A stretch of DNA of 64,000 bases, from the NCBI RefSeq assembly GCF_013409985.1, contig NZ_JACCBY010000001.1, positions 496,001 to 560,000 on the forward strand. The letters run 5' to 3'. The notes beneath the pieces were generated by a model, which worked only from the letters and a program-made list of their open reading frames with translations, ran no database searches and had not been told where the DNA came from. The stretch is from Sphingomonas melonis. Lineage in GTDB: Bacteria > Pseudomonadota > Alphaproteobacteria > Sphingomonadales > Sphingomonadaceae. The position numbers and the translations under genes are program-made. Within the stretch, counting starts at the first letter, position 1, and each line of letters starts with the position of its first letter. Positions 6,189-14,359 of the stretch are shown one piece after another.

Positions 6189-8230
6189 ACGTTCGTCACG
6201 CTGTTTACGCCCAGATACTGGATCGGAGACGCGTAGATCTTCGTCGCCCCGCCGCTGATCCAGATCAGCGTGCCGTTCACGACCGCGAGATTGGCGATCG
6301 GGGTCGTGCCCTTGCCGTCGTTTGATACGCAGGCGAACATCTCGACGCGCGCTGGACCAAATCCACCAGGCAGCGCCGCGATGACCTCGCCTTCCGTGGG
6401 CGTTGTCGTCTTGTTGATCAGGCCGGTGATCGCCACACGACCCATGCGATCGCGGTATGCCTTCAGCGGCAGGTTGTTCAGCGCCGTCCAGCCGTTCTGG
6501 AGCGTCAGGGCGAACAGGTCCCGCGGCTCGAACTCGGTCGGCGCGTCGAAATAGCCGGTCGCCCAGACCATCTTCGTGACGTTCCGACGGGTGCCGTCAG
6601 GTGCGATAGCCACGTCATAGGTAGCGCCAGCGCCGGCCATCTGACGATCGATGCCGGACACGAACGGCGTTGGGCCACCGCGGGCTGAGTAGATGTTATA
6701 GTTGCCGGGAGCCTCAACGTAATGCGCGGTGCTGCCGATAAGGTTGCCCTGAGCCAACAGCGTCGAGAGTTGCCCCTTCTGCGACTTGCCCTGAAGGAGG
6801 AACTTCGCTTCACCCGAGCCCGTCAGGTCGACGCCGTAGAAGTCCAGCGCCTGTTGGATCACGGCGCGATTGGCATCGGTGATGTTGACGAAGAAGCCGT
6901 GGCGCAGCGGCAAGCCGCCCTTGTCGACGGAGGTCGGGGTGGACCAGGGGCCTTCGAACGAGGGGGCGAACGTGTGGTACATCAACCCGCTGGCGTTCGC
7001 GTCCAAGAAGATGTGGCAGACGCCGTCCGCCGACTCGATTGGGTTCGGCCCCTCCACGTCATAGGGGATCGCGAGGAAGTCACCGTTGGTGATCTTCGTC
7101 CAGCCGGTCGGGTAGCTCGCCGACTTCCAGATCTCGACGTACTTGTACTGGCCAGACGGCTGCGTCTCTTCGTGCTTGGCAACGTGGTAGAAACTACCGC
7201 GGCTGTAGATGGTGGAGCCGTCGATGAAATTGATGCCCATGCCCATAGACACAGCCTGCTTCCACGTCGAGAAGTCAGGCGCGGTGAACTCGATCACGGC
7301 CATGTAGTGGGTGGCAGGGTTCGAACTCGGCCCAAGAGCCACCTCTGCATACCACTTGCCGGTGGTCGGATCCCGGAACGGTGACGGCGCCCAGGCAAGC
7401 TGAATGGTGCCGCCCGCAGAGCAGTCCACCGTTGCCCAATGCTGCCAGCCGCTGACGAGGTTCTTCTGCGTGGTGCGGCGGATTTCAAATGACGAGCTGT
7501 TGAACCCGATGGTTCGGAAGTAATAACCGTAGCCATCGTCGCCCATGATGATACCGGCCGGGTCGCGGACCTCGCCGGGGTTGTCGACAGCATCCGTGTT
7601 GAGGCGAAGAGCGGTCTGGCCGCCGGGCTTGATGTACCAATAGTCGAGGTACTGGAGATCATTATCGCCGCGGAAGGCAGTGCCGAAGAATCCGGTGACA
7701 GGGTCGGGTGTCTTTTCGGAGAAGACCCATGCGCCTTGCGTGACAGGGAAGAATACACTCGCGATGACGTCGTTGCGTCCCGAAAAGTCACCCTCCTGCC
7801 ACGTGTATAGACCGGTGTCGTTTGGAGCTGCCAAGATGGCAGACTTGTTCGTTACGGGAGAAGCTGCCAGGTCTGCCCGACTCTCATACGTGTTAGCAGC
7901 AGCGCCAGGAATACCAGCCGCACCTCCAACATTGCCGGGAACGTACGGGTCGATCTCGTTTAATGAGCCACCCCGACCATCGCGCAATACGACGCGGTAG
8001 AGAAAATTGTTATCGATGTAGATCGATGGCCAAACACCAGCCGCGTTCGCGGTTACGGGATTGTCCAGAGGAATGGTCAGAGCCGCATCAGCATAGATGG
8101 TTTGGAGCGTGGAGGTGCCAGTCCGGTAAAACGTAAGGCTAGCCCCCGGCACCACGATCCCGTTGGCGTCCAACGCAGGACGAAAAGGGAGATAGAACAG
8201 GTCGAAGGGCTGATCAGCCATTTGGCGCAT
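6185..8230 (-). CDS. Tailspike with GH43/32-like propeller domain
   Basis: 681 aa. Residues 1-90 have the short virion-binding head domain seen in many podovirus spikes (DANGIVVPGASLTFYRTGTS, then SLNEIDPYVPG). Residues about 150-480 look like a five-bladed beta-propeller of the GH43/GH32 type, with repeated bladed motifs such as SPFRDPTTGKWYAEVALG and YDVEGPNPI; the C-terminus is beta-rich. It probably binds and trims a surface polysaccharide at adsorption. Met4 is an alternative start. A late-element copy lies about 70 bases upstream, making it the first gene of the spike/lysis block. Confidence 0.8.
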   Translation of the reverse strand: MRQMADQPFDLFYLPFRPALDANGIVVPGASLTFYRTGTSTLQTIYADAALTIPLDNPVTANAAGVWPSIYIDNNFLYRVVLRDGRGGSLNEIDPYVPGNVGGAAGIPGAAANTYESRADLAASPVTNKSAILAAPNDTGLYTWQEGDFSGRNDVIASVFFPVTQGAWVFSEKTPDPVTGFFGTAFRGDNDLQYLDYWYIKPGGQTALRLNTDAVDNPGEVRDPAGIIMGDDGYGYYFRTIGFNSSSFEIRRTTQKNLVSGWQHWATVDCSAGGTIQLAWAPSPFRDPTTGKWYAEVALGPSSNPATHYMAVIEFTAPDFSTWKQAVSMGMGINFIDGSTIYSRGSFYHVAKHEETQPSGQYKYVEIWKSASYPTGWTKITNGDFLAIPYDVEGPNPIESADGVCHIFLDANASGLMYHTFAPSFEGPWSTPTSVDKGGLPLRHGFFVNITDANRAVIQQALDFYGVDLTGSGEAKFLLQGKSQKGQLSTLLAQGNLIGSTAHYVEAPGNYNIYSARGGPTPFVSGIDRQMAGAGATYDVAIAPDGTRRNVTKMVWATGYFDAPTEFEPRDLFALTLQNGWTALNNLPLKAYRDRMGRVAITGLINKTTTPTEGEVIAALPGGFGPARVEMFACVSNDGKGTTPIANLAVVNGTLIWISGGATKIYASPIQYLGVNSVTNV

Positions 8231-8297
8231 CCGGTTTCATGAGCGGAAGGCGCCATCCGGGCCGATCGTAGCGGGTGTGCCGCTAGGGGGCGGGTGG

Positions 8298-8315
8298 GAA
8301 TAGTAGGCGGTTGAG
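8298..8315 (-). promoter_or_regulatory. Late-element copy C (before tailspike)
   Basis: Minus strand CTCAACCGCCTACTATTC, identical to the copy at 19495-19512 and differing by one base from 25454-25471. It lies in non-coding DNA 68 bases before the tailspike start. Its recurrence before virion gene blocks suggests a phage-specific promoter or activator site; the binding factor is unknown. Confidence 0.65.
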
Positions 8316-8340
8316 GGTGGGGCGGCACGTGTGCTATACC
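8311..8340 (+). promoter_or_regulatory. Sigma70-like promoter for the 8347 gene
   Basis: TTGAGG (8311-8316), an 18-base spacer and TATACC (8335-8340). Transcription would start at or within a base or two of the ATG at 8347, predicting a leaderless mRNA. No ribosome-binding site precedes that ATG. Confidence 0.5.
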
Positions 8341-8346
8341 ATTGAG

Positions 8347-8532
8347 ATGCTTGGCATTCCGTTCGTTATCGTCGCGGTCGCGATCTTGGCATTCCTTCTG
8401 CGCGAGCAGATGAAGGACGGCACCTTCCTAAATAAGGGATGGGGCGCCCCAATCGCAGGAGCCGTTGGCTTGTGCCTTCTCGTCGTGGCAGCAGGTGTGC
8501 TGATGAACTGGGGGATGCGGCTCGCGCTATGA
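8347..8532 (+). CDS. Two-helix membrane protein on the opposite strand (moron-like)
   Basis: 61 aa with two strongly hydrophobic segments (residues 2-18 and about 34-55) separated by a short charged loop (REQMKDGTFLNKGW). It is the only plus-strand gene inside the minus-strand late region and has its own promoter-like sequence, the typical layout of a gene expressed in the lysogen. Superinfection exclusion or envelope modification is plausible but is inference. The frame is open to 8311, but the ATG at 8347 starts the hydrophobic segment. Confidence 0.6.
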   Translation: MLGIPFVIVAVAILAFLLREQMKDGTFLNKGWGAPIAGAVGLCLLVVAAGVLMNWGMRLAL

Positions 8533-8537
8533 GTCGC

Positions 8538-11153
8538 CTACCGCCCGAGGCCACTAGCGCCAGTGACCACCCCCCCGCTAAGACGCTGACCGACTTGCGT
8601 GGCCCCACCCATGGTTCGCTGGTCCTGAGCAACGCGGTTCGCAGCTTGAGCATTGGCCTCAGCCAAGATCCGCTGCAACTCCGACGGGTCCGTCTCCGTC
8701 AACAGCGTCGCGATGGACTGGCGCACGCTCTTTCCGGCCTCCCCGGCGCCGTAACGGCCGGTGTCGCGAACCTTCTGCAAGCCGGACATGATGAGGGACA
8801 GCCAGCCGTCCTTACCGGCGCGAATGCCCGTATCAAGAACGCCCTCGACTAGACCTGGGTCGGTCGTCTGAGCATCATAGGCTTGCCGAACGGCCGTATC
8901 GCTGCCCTGTGTCGCAGAGCGGAAAGTCTGATTGCCGGCCTGCTCGGCGGCCAGCGTCTCAGCGAAGCGATCAAGACCGTCGTTGGGGAAGACGCGCTCA
9001 AGCACGCTCCTGCGGTTGGGCGTGCCGATCAGAGCCCGAGCCTTGTCCGCGTCGTCAACCCGACGCCCGATCTGGTTGGCGAGTTGATTGCGCAAACCTT
9101 CGCCAAACAACGGGATTTGGTCATCAGCCAGCGTGGAGAGCGCGCGCCCGATCTCGTCAGGCGAACGACTAAGCGAGTTATAGCCCTGCTCAATGGCAGT
9201 AGAGCCTTCGCGCCCCGCAAGCTGCTCAGCGTTGGCTGCGGCAGTCAGCGTCGCTGCATGCCGGTTCACCGCTGCAAGGTCGTCAGCTAGGGCAGGAAAC
9301 CGCTGCACGGCCTCAGCGTAACGTGTGTTCAGCGCGCGCGTGTTGGCCGGGGTAAGGTCGGCCATGGAGTCGAGATTGCGCCGCAGTTCCTGCCGCATGA
9401 TAGCTTCCGCTTGGTCTGGCCCGACGGCCGCAATCAGGGAGTCTGCGGTATCGCCGCCTGGTGCACCTGGACGCACAAGCCGCTCGGGTACCGATGTATC
9501 CCCGACGATGGGGTTGCCGAAGCGGTCGTTAGCGAATGTGCGGGGTAGATCCCGCGTCTCGAACAGTCTGCCCTGCTCGGCGCGGACAGATTTCGCATTA
9601 GCGAGCGCAGCTCGATAGGGCTGGGGAGCAGCGCGATCTGCAAAATCACTGAGGATGCCCCGCAAACGCGTTGCGAAGGCCGCGTCCGACCGATTGCCCG
9701 ACATCGTAGCCTCGCCACCAAAATCAGCGAGCCGCCGATCAATGTTGGTCAATGTACGCGTGGTGGCGTCAGGAGCCGCAGCGTCATCGATAATTGACCG
9801 TAAAGTGGCGGGCATCTCACCTCCGCCGTCACCATAGAAGTCGTCGGCAGCCGAGCGCATATCGCGCGAAAAAACTTCCGCCGGGATCTCGATCGGCTGG
9901 GGATTGACCAATTCCGGGGCATTGTAGGCCTCGCGACTACGCGAGCGAGCCGCATCATACGCCGTTCCGAAAGCCTCGCGAGCCTGTGAGCCGCTCGCAA
10001 GGCGATCTACGTTCGGACCGATGCCTTCCGCTGTCTGCGTGAGGTCAGTCAGCGCCCGTTCGCGCGCCTCTGCAGCCGTCGCGCGATCCTGAGCTCGGAA
10101 CGCTGCAGCTCGATCCGGCTGGTTGCTGAGCGGGCCGAGATCGCGCTCAATCGCCCCGCGGATGCGGTCGGCCTGCCCGAGCTGCCGTTCCTGCACCGCG
10201 TTCAGTACAGTCGTCCGAGACGGACCAGGCTGACGGCCAACGCTCGCAACCAACGCACGGGCATTTTCGCCAGTATCTGCGAGCATGACCGGGACACCCA
10301 GTGAATGACCACGGTCCATGATCGCTCCAGCCTGCGCGCCGGTGTTTGCGTCGGCAGCAAGTGCATCACCAACAACGTCAAGGGCGACATTTGGGTCGCG
10401 GCCGAAAAAGCGTCGATAGCCGCGTGCAGTTCGAGCAACATTGGATGCGACAACGGGTGCCGCAGCGCCGAGCACGCCACCGAAGGCACCCCCGAGCACA
10501 CCACCCGTTAAACTAGTCTCTGCGTCACGCCCACCGCCGAACCCAGCGACACCTCCTAAAATTGCGCCTCCCTTGGCGCCCGACCGGATTGCGGCGAGCG
10601 CGTTTGGTGCCGTGGCAATAGCGGCCGTGGGGTTAAGGCCGACAAATCCACCAGCGATCTCGGCTAATGTCCCAGAGATCGGCGACTTTTCGCGTGCCGC
10701 GTCCTGCTGAGCCCGCTCAGCGTCGCGACCGCCGTAATAGGCCTCTACAGGAGCAAAATGGCCAGTGAAAGGCGACGACAGGACGTTGTAGGCCGCATTA
10801 CTGAGGCCGCTGATCTCATCGCCGAGCCCGAGCATGGCGCCGTTGTCCAGCAAATGCCGGATTCCGCCACCCCCAAGCACATCGTTGACCTTGCCGAGAA
10901 TGCCGCTGGACAGAGCGTCTTGACCGCGCTGCAAGCGAGCGGTTTCCGGCGAAACGGGTGCCTGAGCTTCGGGTGCGATCGTCGGCTGGGCGACCGGGCG
11001 ATCAACAACCGTCTGGCGTCCGGCGAACTTAGACCCCGACGTCTTGAGCTGCTCCTGGGCGAACGAGATCAGCTCGTCGTCGGTCGCATCCTCGGGCCCC
11101 TCGACCGTCATGGTCTGGCCGTCGGGGGTGAGGATCTTGTACTGCTTTGCCAT
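8538..11153 (-). CDS. Large internal virion / DNA ejection protein
   Basis: 871 aa. The N-terminal ~45 residues (KQYKILTPDGQTMTVEGPED then ATDDELISFAQEQL) resemble the opening of podovirus internal virion proteins. Residues about 185-240 form a Gly/Ala-rich segment (GGVAGFGGGRDAETSLTGGV) likely to insert into membranes. The rest is long helical stretches, as in P22 gp16/gp20-type ejection proteins that leave the head with the DNA and build a channel across the envelope. It is the last of three consecutive ejection-type genes. Confidence 0.75.
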   Translation of the reverse strand: MAKQYKILTPDGQTMTVEGPEDATDDELISFAQEQLKTSGSKFAGRQTVVDRPVAQPTIAPEAQAPVSPETARLQRGQDALSSGILGKVNDVLGGGGIRHLLDNGAMLGLGDEISGLSNAAYNVLSSPFTGHFAPVEAYYGGRDAERAQQDAAREKSPISGTLAEIAGGFVGLNPTAAIATAPNALAAIRSGAKGGAILGGVAGFGGGRDAETSLTGGVLGGAFGGVLGAAAPVVASNVARTARGYRRFFGRDPNVALDVVGDALAADANTGAQAGAIMDRGHSLGVPVMLADTGENARALVASVGRQPGPSRTTVLNAVQERQLGQADRIRGAIERDLGPLSNQPDRAAAFRAQDRATAAEARERALTDLTQTAEGIGPNVDRLASGSQAREAFGTAYDAARSRSREAYNAPELVNPQPIEIPAEVFSRDMRSAADDFYGDGGGEMPATLRSIIDDAAAPDATTRTLTNIDRRLADFGGEATMSGNRSDAAFATRLRGILSDFADRAAPQPYRAALANAKSVRAEQGRLFETRDLPRTFANDRFGNPIVGDTSVPERLVRPGAPGGDTADSLIAAVGPDQAEAIMRQELRRNLDSMADLTPANTRALNTRYAEAVQRFPALADDLAAVNRHAATLTAAANAEQLAGREGSTAIEQGYNSLSRSPDEIGRALSTLADDQIPLFGEGLRNQLANQIGRRVDDADKARALIGTPNRRSVLERVFPNDGLDRFAETLAAEQAGNQTFRSATQGSDTAVRQAYDAQTTDPGLVEGVLDTGIRAGKDGWLSLIMSGLQKVRDTGRYGAGEAGKSVRQSIATLLTETDPSELQRILAEANAQAANRVAQDQRTMGGATQVGQRLSGGVVTGASGLGR

Positions 11154-12475
11154 CAGCGCATCACCTTGAAGCCGCGGGCTGCCGGGGCAGGGCTATCGCC
11201 AACCAAATCCGAGTACCCCGCCTTTGTCTGCGCAACGAGCGCACGGATATCGTCCAACGACTGCTTACGCCCCTCCACCGTCTGCGATCGGCTGGGGAGG
11301 CCGGCTTGAGCGAGACGGCTTTCGTAATCCGACATTGCGCCTTCGCCCGGGACACGGGTCAACTGGCGCACCAGCGGGGCAAGGTTAGCAATTGCAGCAT
11401 CCGCAGCGCTGTCGGCACCGCTGATCCCGCCAGGCAGGCGCCCGGCGATCGGGCCGGTGTATTTGGCCTTGCGCAATGCCGCTTCTGCCCGGTTCAACTG
11501 CGTTTCAAGCGCCGTCAGCGAGGAAAGCTTGTTGCGAGCGAGCGCGACGGTGGCCTTTGGGGGCGCAGCACGGCCAGCGGCCGCCATATCCTGCCCGCGC
11601 ATTGTGACGGCCTGACCTGCAGACGCTGTGGCTGCACTGATATCCTGTCCTCGGCGGGTCGTAGACGCTGAAATATCCTGCCCGCGACGTGCGGTAGCCG
11701 CGGACACGTCCTGCCCCCGAACGGTAACCTGCTGGCCCTTCTCCTGCCGAAGATCGGCGAGGTACTTGTCTGCGCCAACACCCACGGCAGCCATGCCATG
11801 CAGGTTGTCGTCAGTCGGATCGAAGTCCATCAGCTCTCGATCGGTCCACCCAGCCTGCTTCAGTAGGGGGGCGTGGTCGTCAAGAAACGCCTGACGTTGA
11901 TCAGGTGCGACGTTGAGCGCCGCAAGCGATACAGCAGCCGCCACTCCGGTCTTCTGTCCGAAATTCTCCCGGTCCGCTTTCGACATGGCGGCCATATGAT
12001 CGGTCAGGTTCTTGGCGAGTTCCGGATCTTTCTCGAACACGTCTGCAATGTCGATCCGAGGCGCCGCAGGGGCAGCCGGCTTGTTCCCCGTGACGATGAT
12101 ATCGCCGTTCGGATCGACCTGGGCCGCGTTTGACCCCGTCGCGGCTGGGGCACTATGCGCCACGCCGACAGGCTCGTTCTGCCGAAGATAGCCAGCGCCG
12201 AGCGTGCGAGCCTGCGTCTGCCGCAACGCGTCCGCAGTCTGCCGATCGGCAACCGCCTGCTGCCGGCTGTTCTGCGACAGCGCGGCATATGCCTGCGGAT
12301 CGTAGATCGCGAGGGCGTTCGGCACCGGCCCCTTGGGGTTGGCGGCATAACCGGCGAGGATGTCCTGCGTCGCCTTTTTGCGCTGCTGAAGCTCACCAAG
12401 AGCTTGCCCCTGCGCGAACGACTCGGCGATGTTCGGCGCCTGGCGCAGCAGCCCCCAGTCAATCTGCGTCGCCAT
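11153..12475 (-). CDS. Ejection protein with decapeptide repeats
   Basis: 440 aa, helical and Ala/Gln-rich. Around residues 245-300 it carries imperfect ~10-residue repeats of the form RGQDISAATA (at least four copies, DNA about 11590-11720). The C-terminal region (EGAMSDYESRLAQAGLPSRS) resembles a conserved segment of podovirus internal proteins. It overlaps the next gene in the ejection block by one base. A role in the intravirion/ejection complex is inferred from position and composition. Confidence 0.65.
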   Translation of the reverse strand: MATQIDWGLLRQAPNIAESFAQGQALGELQQRKKATQDILAGYAANPKGPVPNALAIYDPQAYAALSQNSRQQAVADRQTADALRQTQARTLGAGYLRQNEPVGVAHSAPAATGSNAAQVDPNGDIIVTGNKPAAPAAPRIDIADVFEKDPELAKNLTDHMAAMSKADRENFGQKTGVAAAVSLAALNVAPDQRQAFLDDHAPLLKQAGWTDRELMDFDPTDDNLHGMAAVGVGADKYLADLRQEKGQQVTVRGQDVSAATARRGQDISASTTRRGQDISAATASAGQAVTMRGQDMAAAGRAAPPKATVALARNKLSSLTALETQLNRAEAALRKAKYTGPIAGRLPGGISGADSAADAAIANLAPLVRQLTRVPGEGAMSDYESRLAQAGLPSRSQTVEGRKQSLDDIRALVAQTKAGYSDLVGDSPAPAARGFKVMR

Positions 12476-12596
12476 CGGCCGCCTCCAATTCTGCTATGCG
12501 CTGCTCGATCGCGCGGACGTTGTCGGCGAGGCCGACCCGACCGCGGCGCGCGTCCAACTTCTCGCGGAGCGCCTTCAGTTCCTCGTCTCGGGTCAT
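12459..12596 (-). CDS. Small coiled-coil protein (45 aa)
   Basis: MTRDEELKALREKLDARRGR followed by further heptads, nearly all helix. The start at 12596 overlaps the preceding stop (ATGA) and its end overlaps the following gene by 17 bases. Small helical proteins of this kind sit between ejection genes in related phages. Function unknown. Confidence 0.6.
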   Translation of the reverse strand: MTRDEELKALREKLDARRGRVGLADNVRAIEQRIAELEAADGDAD

Positions 12597-13330
12597 ACGC
12601 CGAACGGGCTCCCATACGTGAGACGACCGTTGATGATTTGGCCGCCGCCGTAACCTGGGATGGCGGTGCCGTTAATCAGGCCAGCCGGGAGGGCGTTTTG
12701 CGTTCGGCCGAAATACTGGCCTGCTGCGTTCGCGACGCCGGAAAGAGCGTTCTGCTGCGCCATTCCACTGAACAGCGCGGCGTTAGCAGCAGCGGAGGAC
12801 GCAGAATTGCCGGCGCTGGTTGCCTGGTTGACGTAATTGGCTCCCGCCCCTGTCACAGCGCCAAGTGCATTCAAGCCAGCCCCCTGCTGGTTGCTGAGCT
12901 GACTCAGATAGTTGTTGAACTCGCCCGACGCTTGTTGCTGGCCGTAATTCAGCAAAGCCTTCTGTGCGGCACCGCTCTCAAGCGCGCCTTTTGCAGCGTA
13001 GCCGGTGTTGATGGCGCTGTAGCCCTCGTTGAGCCGCCCTTGGTAGCCGGTGGATGACTTGTAGGCGGCGAGGGCATCGTTGGCCGCCTGAGCGTTACCG
13101 CCAAGCCCCAGCAGCGCGTTGATCTGCGAGCCTGCCGCATTGCCGCGATCAACCGTCGGCTGGGCAAGGCCCATGTTCGTGTTGTAGATTTGCTGAGCGA
13201 GCGCGCGGTCCTTGTCCGCCTGCTGCGCAGCGATCTTGGCCGCTTTCTTCGCGCCTTTGCCGCCAGTGATGCCCGAGAAAAGGCTGCTAGATGCCGAAAT
13301 GCCCGCTGCGGCAATCAATGGTGCGACCAT
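12593..13330 (-). CDS. DNA transfer / ejection protein (P22 gp7-like position)
   Basis: 245 aa with a Gly/Ser/Ala-rich N-terminus (AAAGISASSSLFSGITGGKG), a basic patch (KGAKKAAKIAAQQADKD) and a C-terminal Ala/Asn/Gln-rich region. Composition and order match the smallest ejection protein of P22-type phages. It overlaps the GNAT-like gene by 44 bases, and a weak late-element copy lies 106 bases upstream inside that gene. Confidence 0.65.
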   Translation of the reverse strand: MVAPLIAAAGISASSSLFSGITGGKGAKKAAKIAAQQADKDRALAQQIYNTNMGLAQPTVDRGNAAGSQINALLGLGGNAQAANDALAAYKSSTGYQGRLNEGYSAINTGYAAKGALESGAAQKALLNYGQQQASGEFNNYLSQLSNQQGAGLNALGAVTGAGANYVNQATSAGNSASSAAANAALFSGMAQQNALSGVANAAGQYFGRTQNALPAGLINGTAIPGYGGGQIINGRLTYGSPFGV

Positions 13331-13754
13331 CGGGGTTCCTCATGACGAAGCGCTCCACTTCGCCGCTCACATGATGGAAGCCGATCCCGGCGAGACTAAA
13401 TCCAACTTGCCGGTTAAACCACCGGACGTGGCGATAAATAGTAGGCGTCTGACCCCAGATTATCTCCGCGCCATGTTCGAACATCCAAGCCATCATCGCC
13501 TTGCCTGTCTCGACAGCACGGCGCCCGCGGCATGACGGTAGGAACATCGTGTGCCCCTCCCACACGTTGGGCGCCGACCATTCAAACATCGCCGCGGCGT
13601 CTTTGCCGTTGCTGAGGACGATATAGTCGTCTGGCGCCATCAGGCAGGGGGTGAAGTCGAGCGCGCCCGTCCGACCGAGATCAAAGTGCGGCAAGATGGC
13701 CGAGTCATTGGCAATGCGGTTAATCAGCCCCGCGTCTGTTTCTCGACGGATCAT
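13287..13754 (-). CDS. P22 gp14-like protein with GNAT fold
   Basis: 155 aa. The pattern of a short acyltransferase-like domain is visible (HTMFLPSCRGRRAVETGKAM then a Trp/Phe-rich end, RHVRWFNRQVGFSLAGIG). In P22-type phages the equivalent protein (gp14, DUF2824) is a head-assembly protein with an acetyltransferase fold placed beside the ejection genes. Whether it has enzymatic activity cannot be told from sequence. Confidence 0.65.
   Translation of the reverse strand: MIRRETDAGLINRIANDSAILPHFDLGRTGALDFTPCLMAPDDYIVLSNGKDAAAMFEWSAPNVWEGHTMFLPSCRGRRAVETGKAMMAWMFEHGAEIIWGQTPTIYRHVRWFNRQVGFSLAGIGFHHVSGEVERFVMRNPDGRTIDCRSGHFGI
13436..13453 (-). promoter_or_regulatory. Weak late-element copy D (before ejection genes)
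   Basis: Minus strand reads GTCAGACGCCTACTATTT, 14 of 18 matches to the other copies, including the 11-base core CGCCTACTATT. It lies inside the GNAT-like coding sequence, 106 bases before the gene at 13330. It may be chance, but its position before the ejection block fits the pattern of the other three. Confidence 0.35.
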
Positions 13755-14359
13755 TCGTCGGGCACCGTGTTGAACTTATTAGGCGAAACGTAGCCGGGGC
13801 GCCGAGGACCTTCGCCGCCATCCACTGTGCCAGTCGTGGGGATCGCAACCGCGCCAACGACATGGGTGTCTCCCGTTTGCGTTGGCGGTGTCGTGCTGAC
13901 TTGGTAGGTCACGGTGCCGCCATCGCGTTCAGGATCGACATAGAAGACATAATCCGCATCGCCAGCCGCCGTTGCGTTTACTGTACCCCCGTTTACCGAG
14001 GCGCTGGTGCCATCCGCGTACATGCGGGAGTGTGCAGCGATAGTGATAGTAGTGGGACTAGCACTCAGGACTGTGTCAGGATCGATATAGCTATTTACCA
14101 GCGCTTGCTCGCGTTTCGTTGCGGCTGTCGCCGCTGCCGAAGCATCAGCGGCGTCTTTTGCCTCAGCAGCGGCTGCCTGCGCTCGCTTGATGGCCTTATC
14201 TAGATCGTCAGTGATGCCAAGGATCTCAGCAATAGCGTTGATGGCTCGCTCGATCTGCTCGGCGAAGGTCTGCCAATAGCGGACAAAGGTCAGGGTAGGC
14301 TTACCATCGCCATCGACGATCGGTGACGTTCCTACCAAGCGGGACAGTTTGAGCGCCAT
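13751..14359 (-). CDS. Virion/tail-associated protein with coiled coil (202 aa)
   Basis: The N-terminal third is conserved-looking (GDGKPTLTFVRYWQTFAEQI), followed by an Ala-rich coiled coil (AKRAQAAAAEAKDAADASAA) and a beta-rich C-terminus. It sits between the gp10-like and gp14-like genes with overlaps on both sides. Exact role unknown; a tail-needle or connector part is possible. Confidence 0.55.
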   Translation of the reverse strand: MALKLSRLVGTSPIVDGDGKPTLTFVRYWQTFAEQIERAINAIAEILGITDDLDKAIKRAQAAAAEAKDAADASAAATAATKREQALVNSYIDPDTVLSASPTTITIAAHSRMYADGTSASVNGGTVNATAAGDADYVFYVDPERDGGTVTYQVSTTPPTQTGDTHVVGAVAIPTTGTVDGGEGPRRPGYVSPNKFNTVPDE

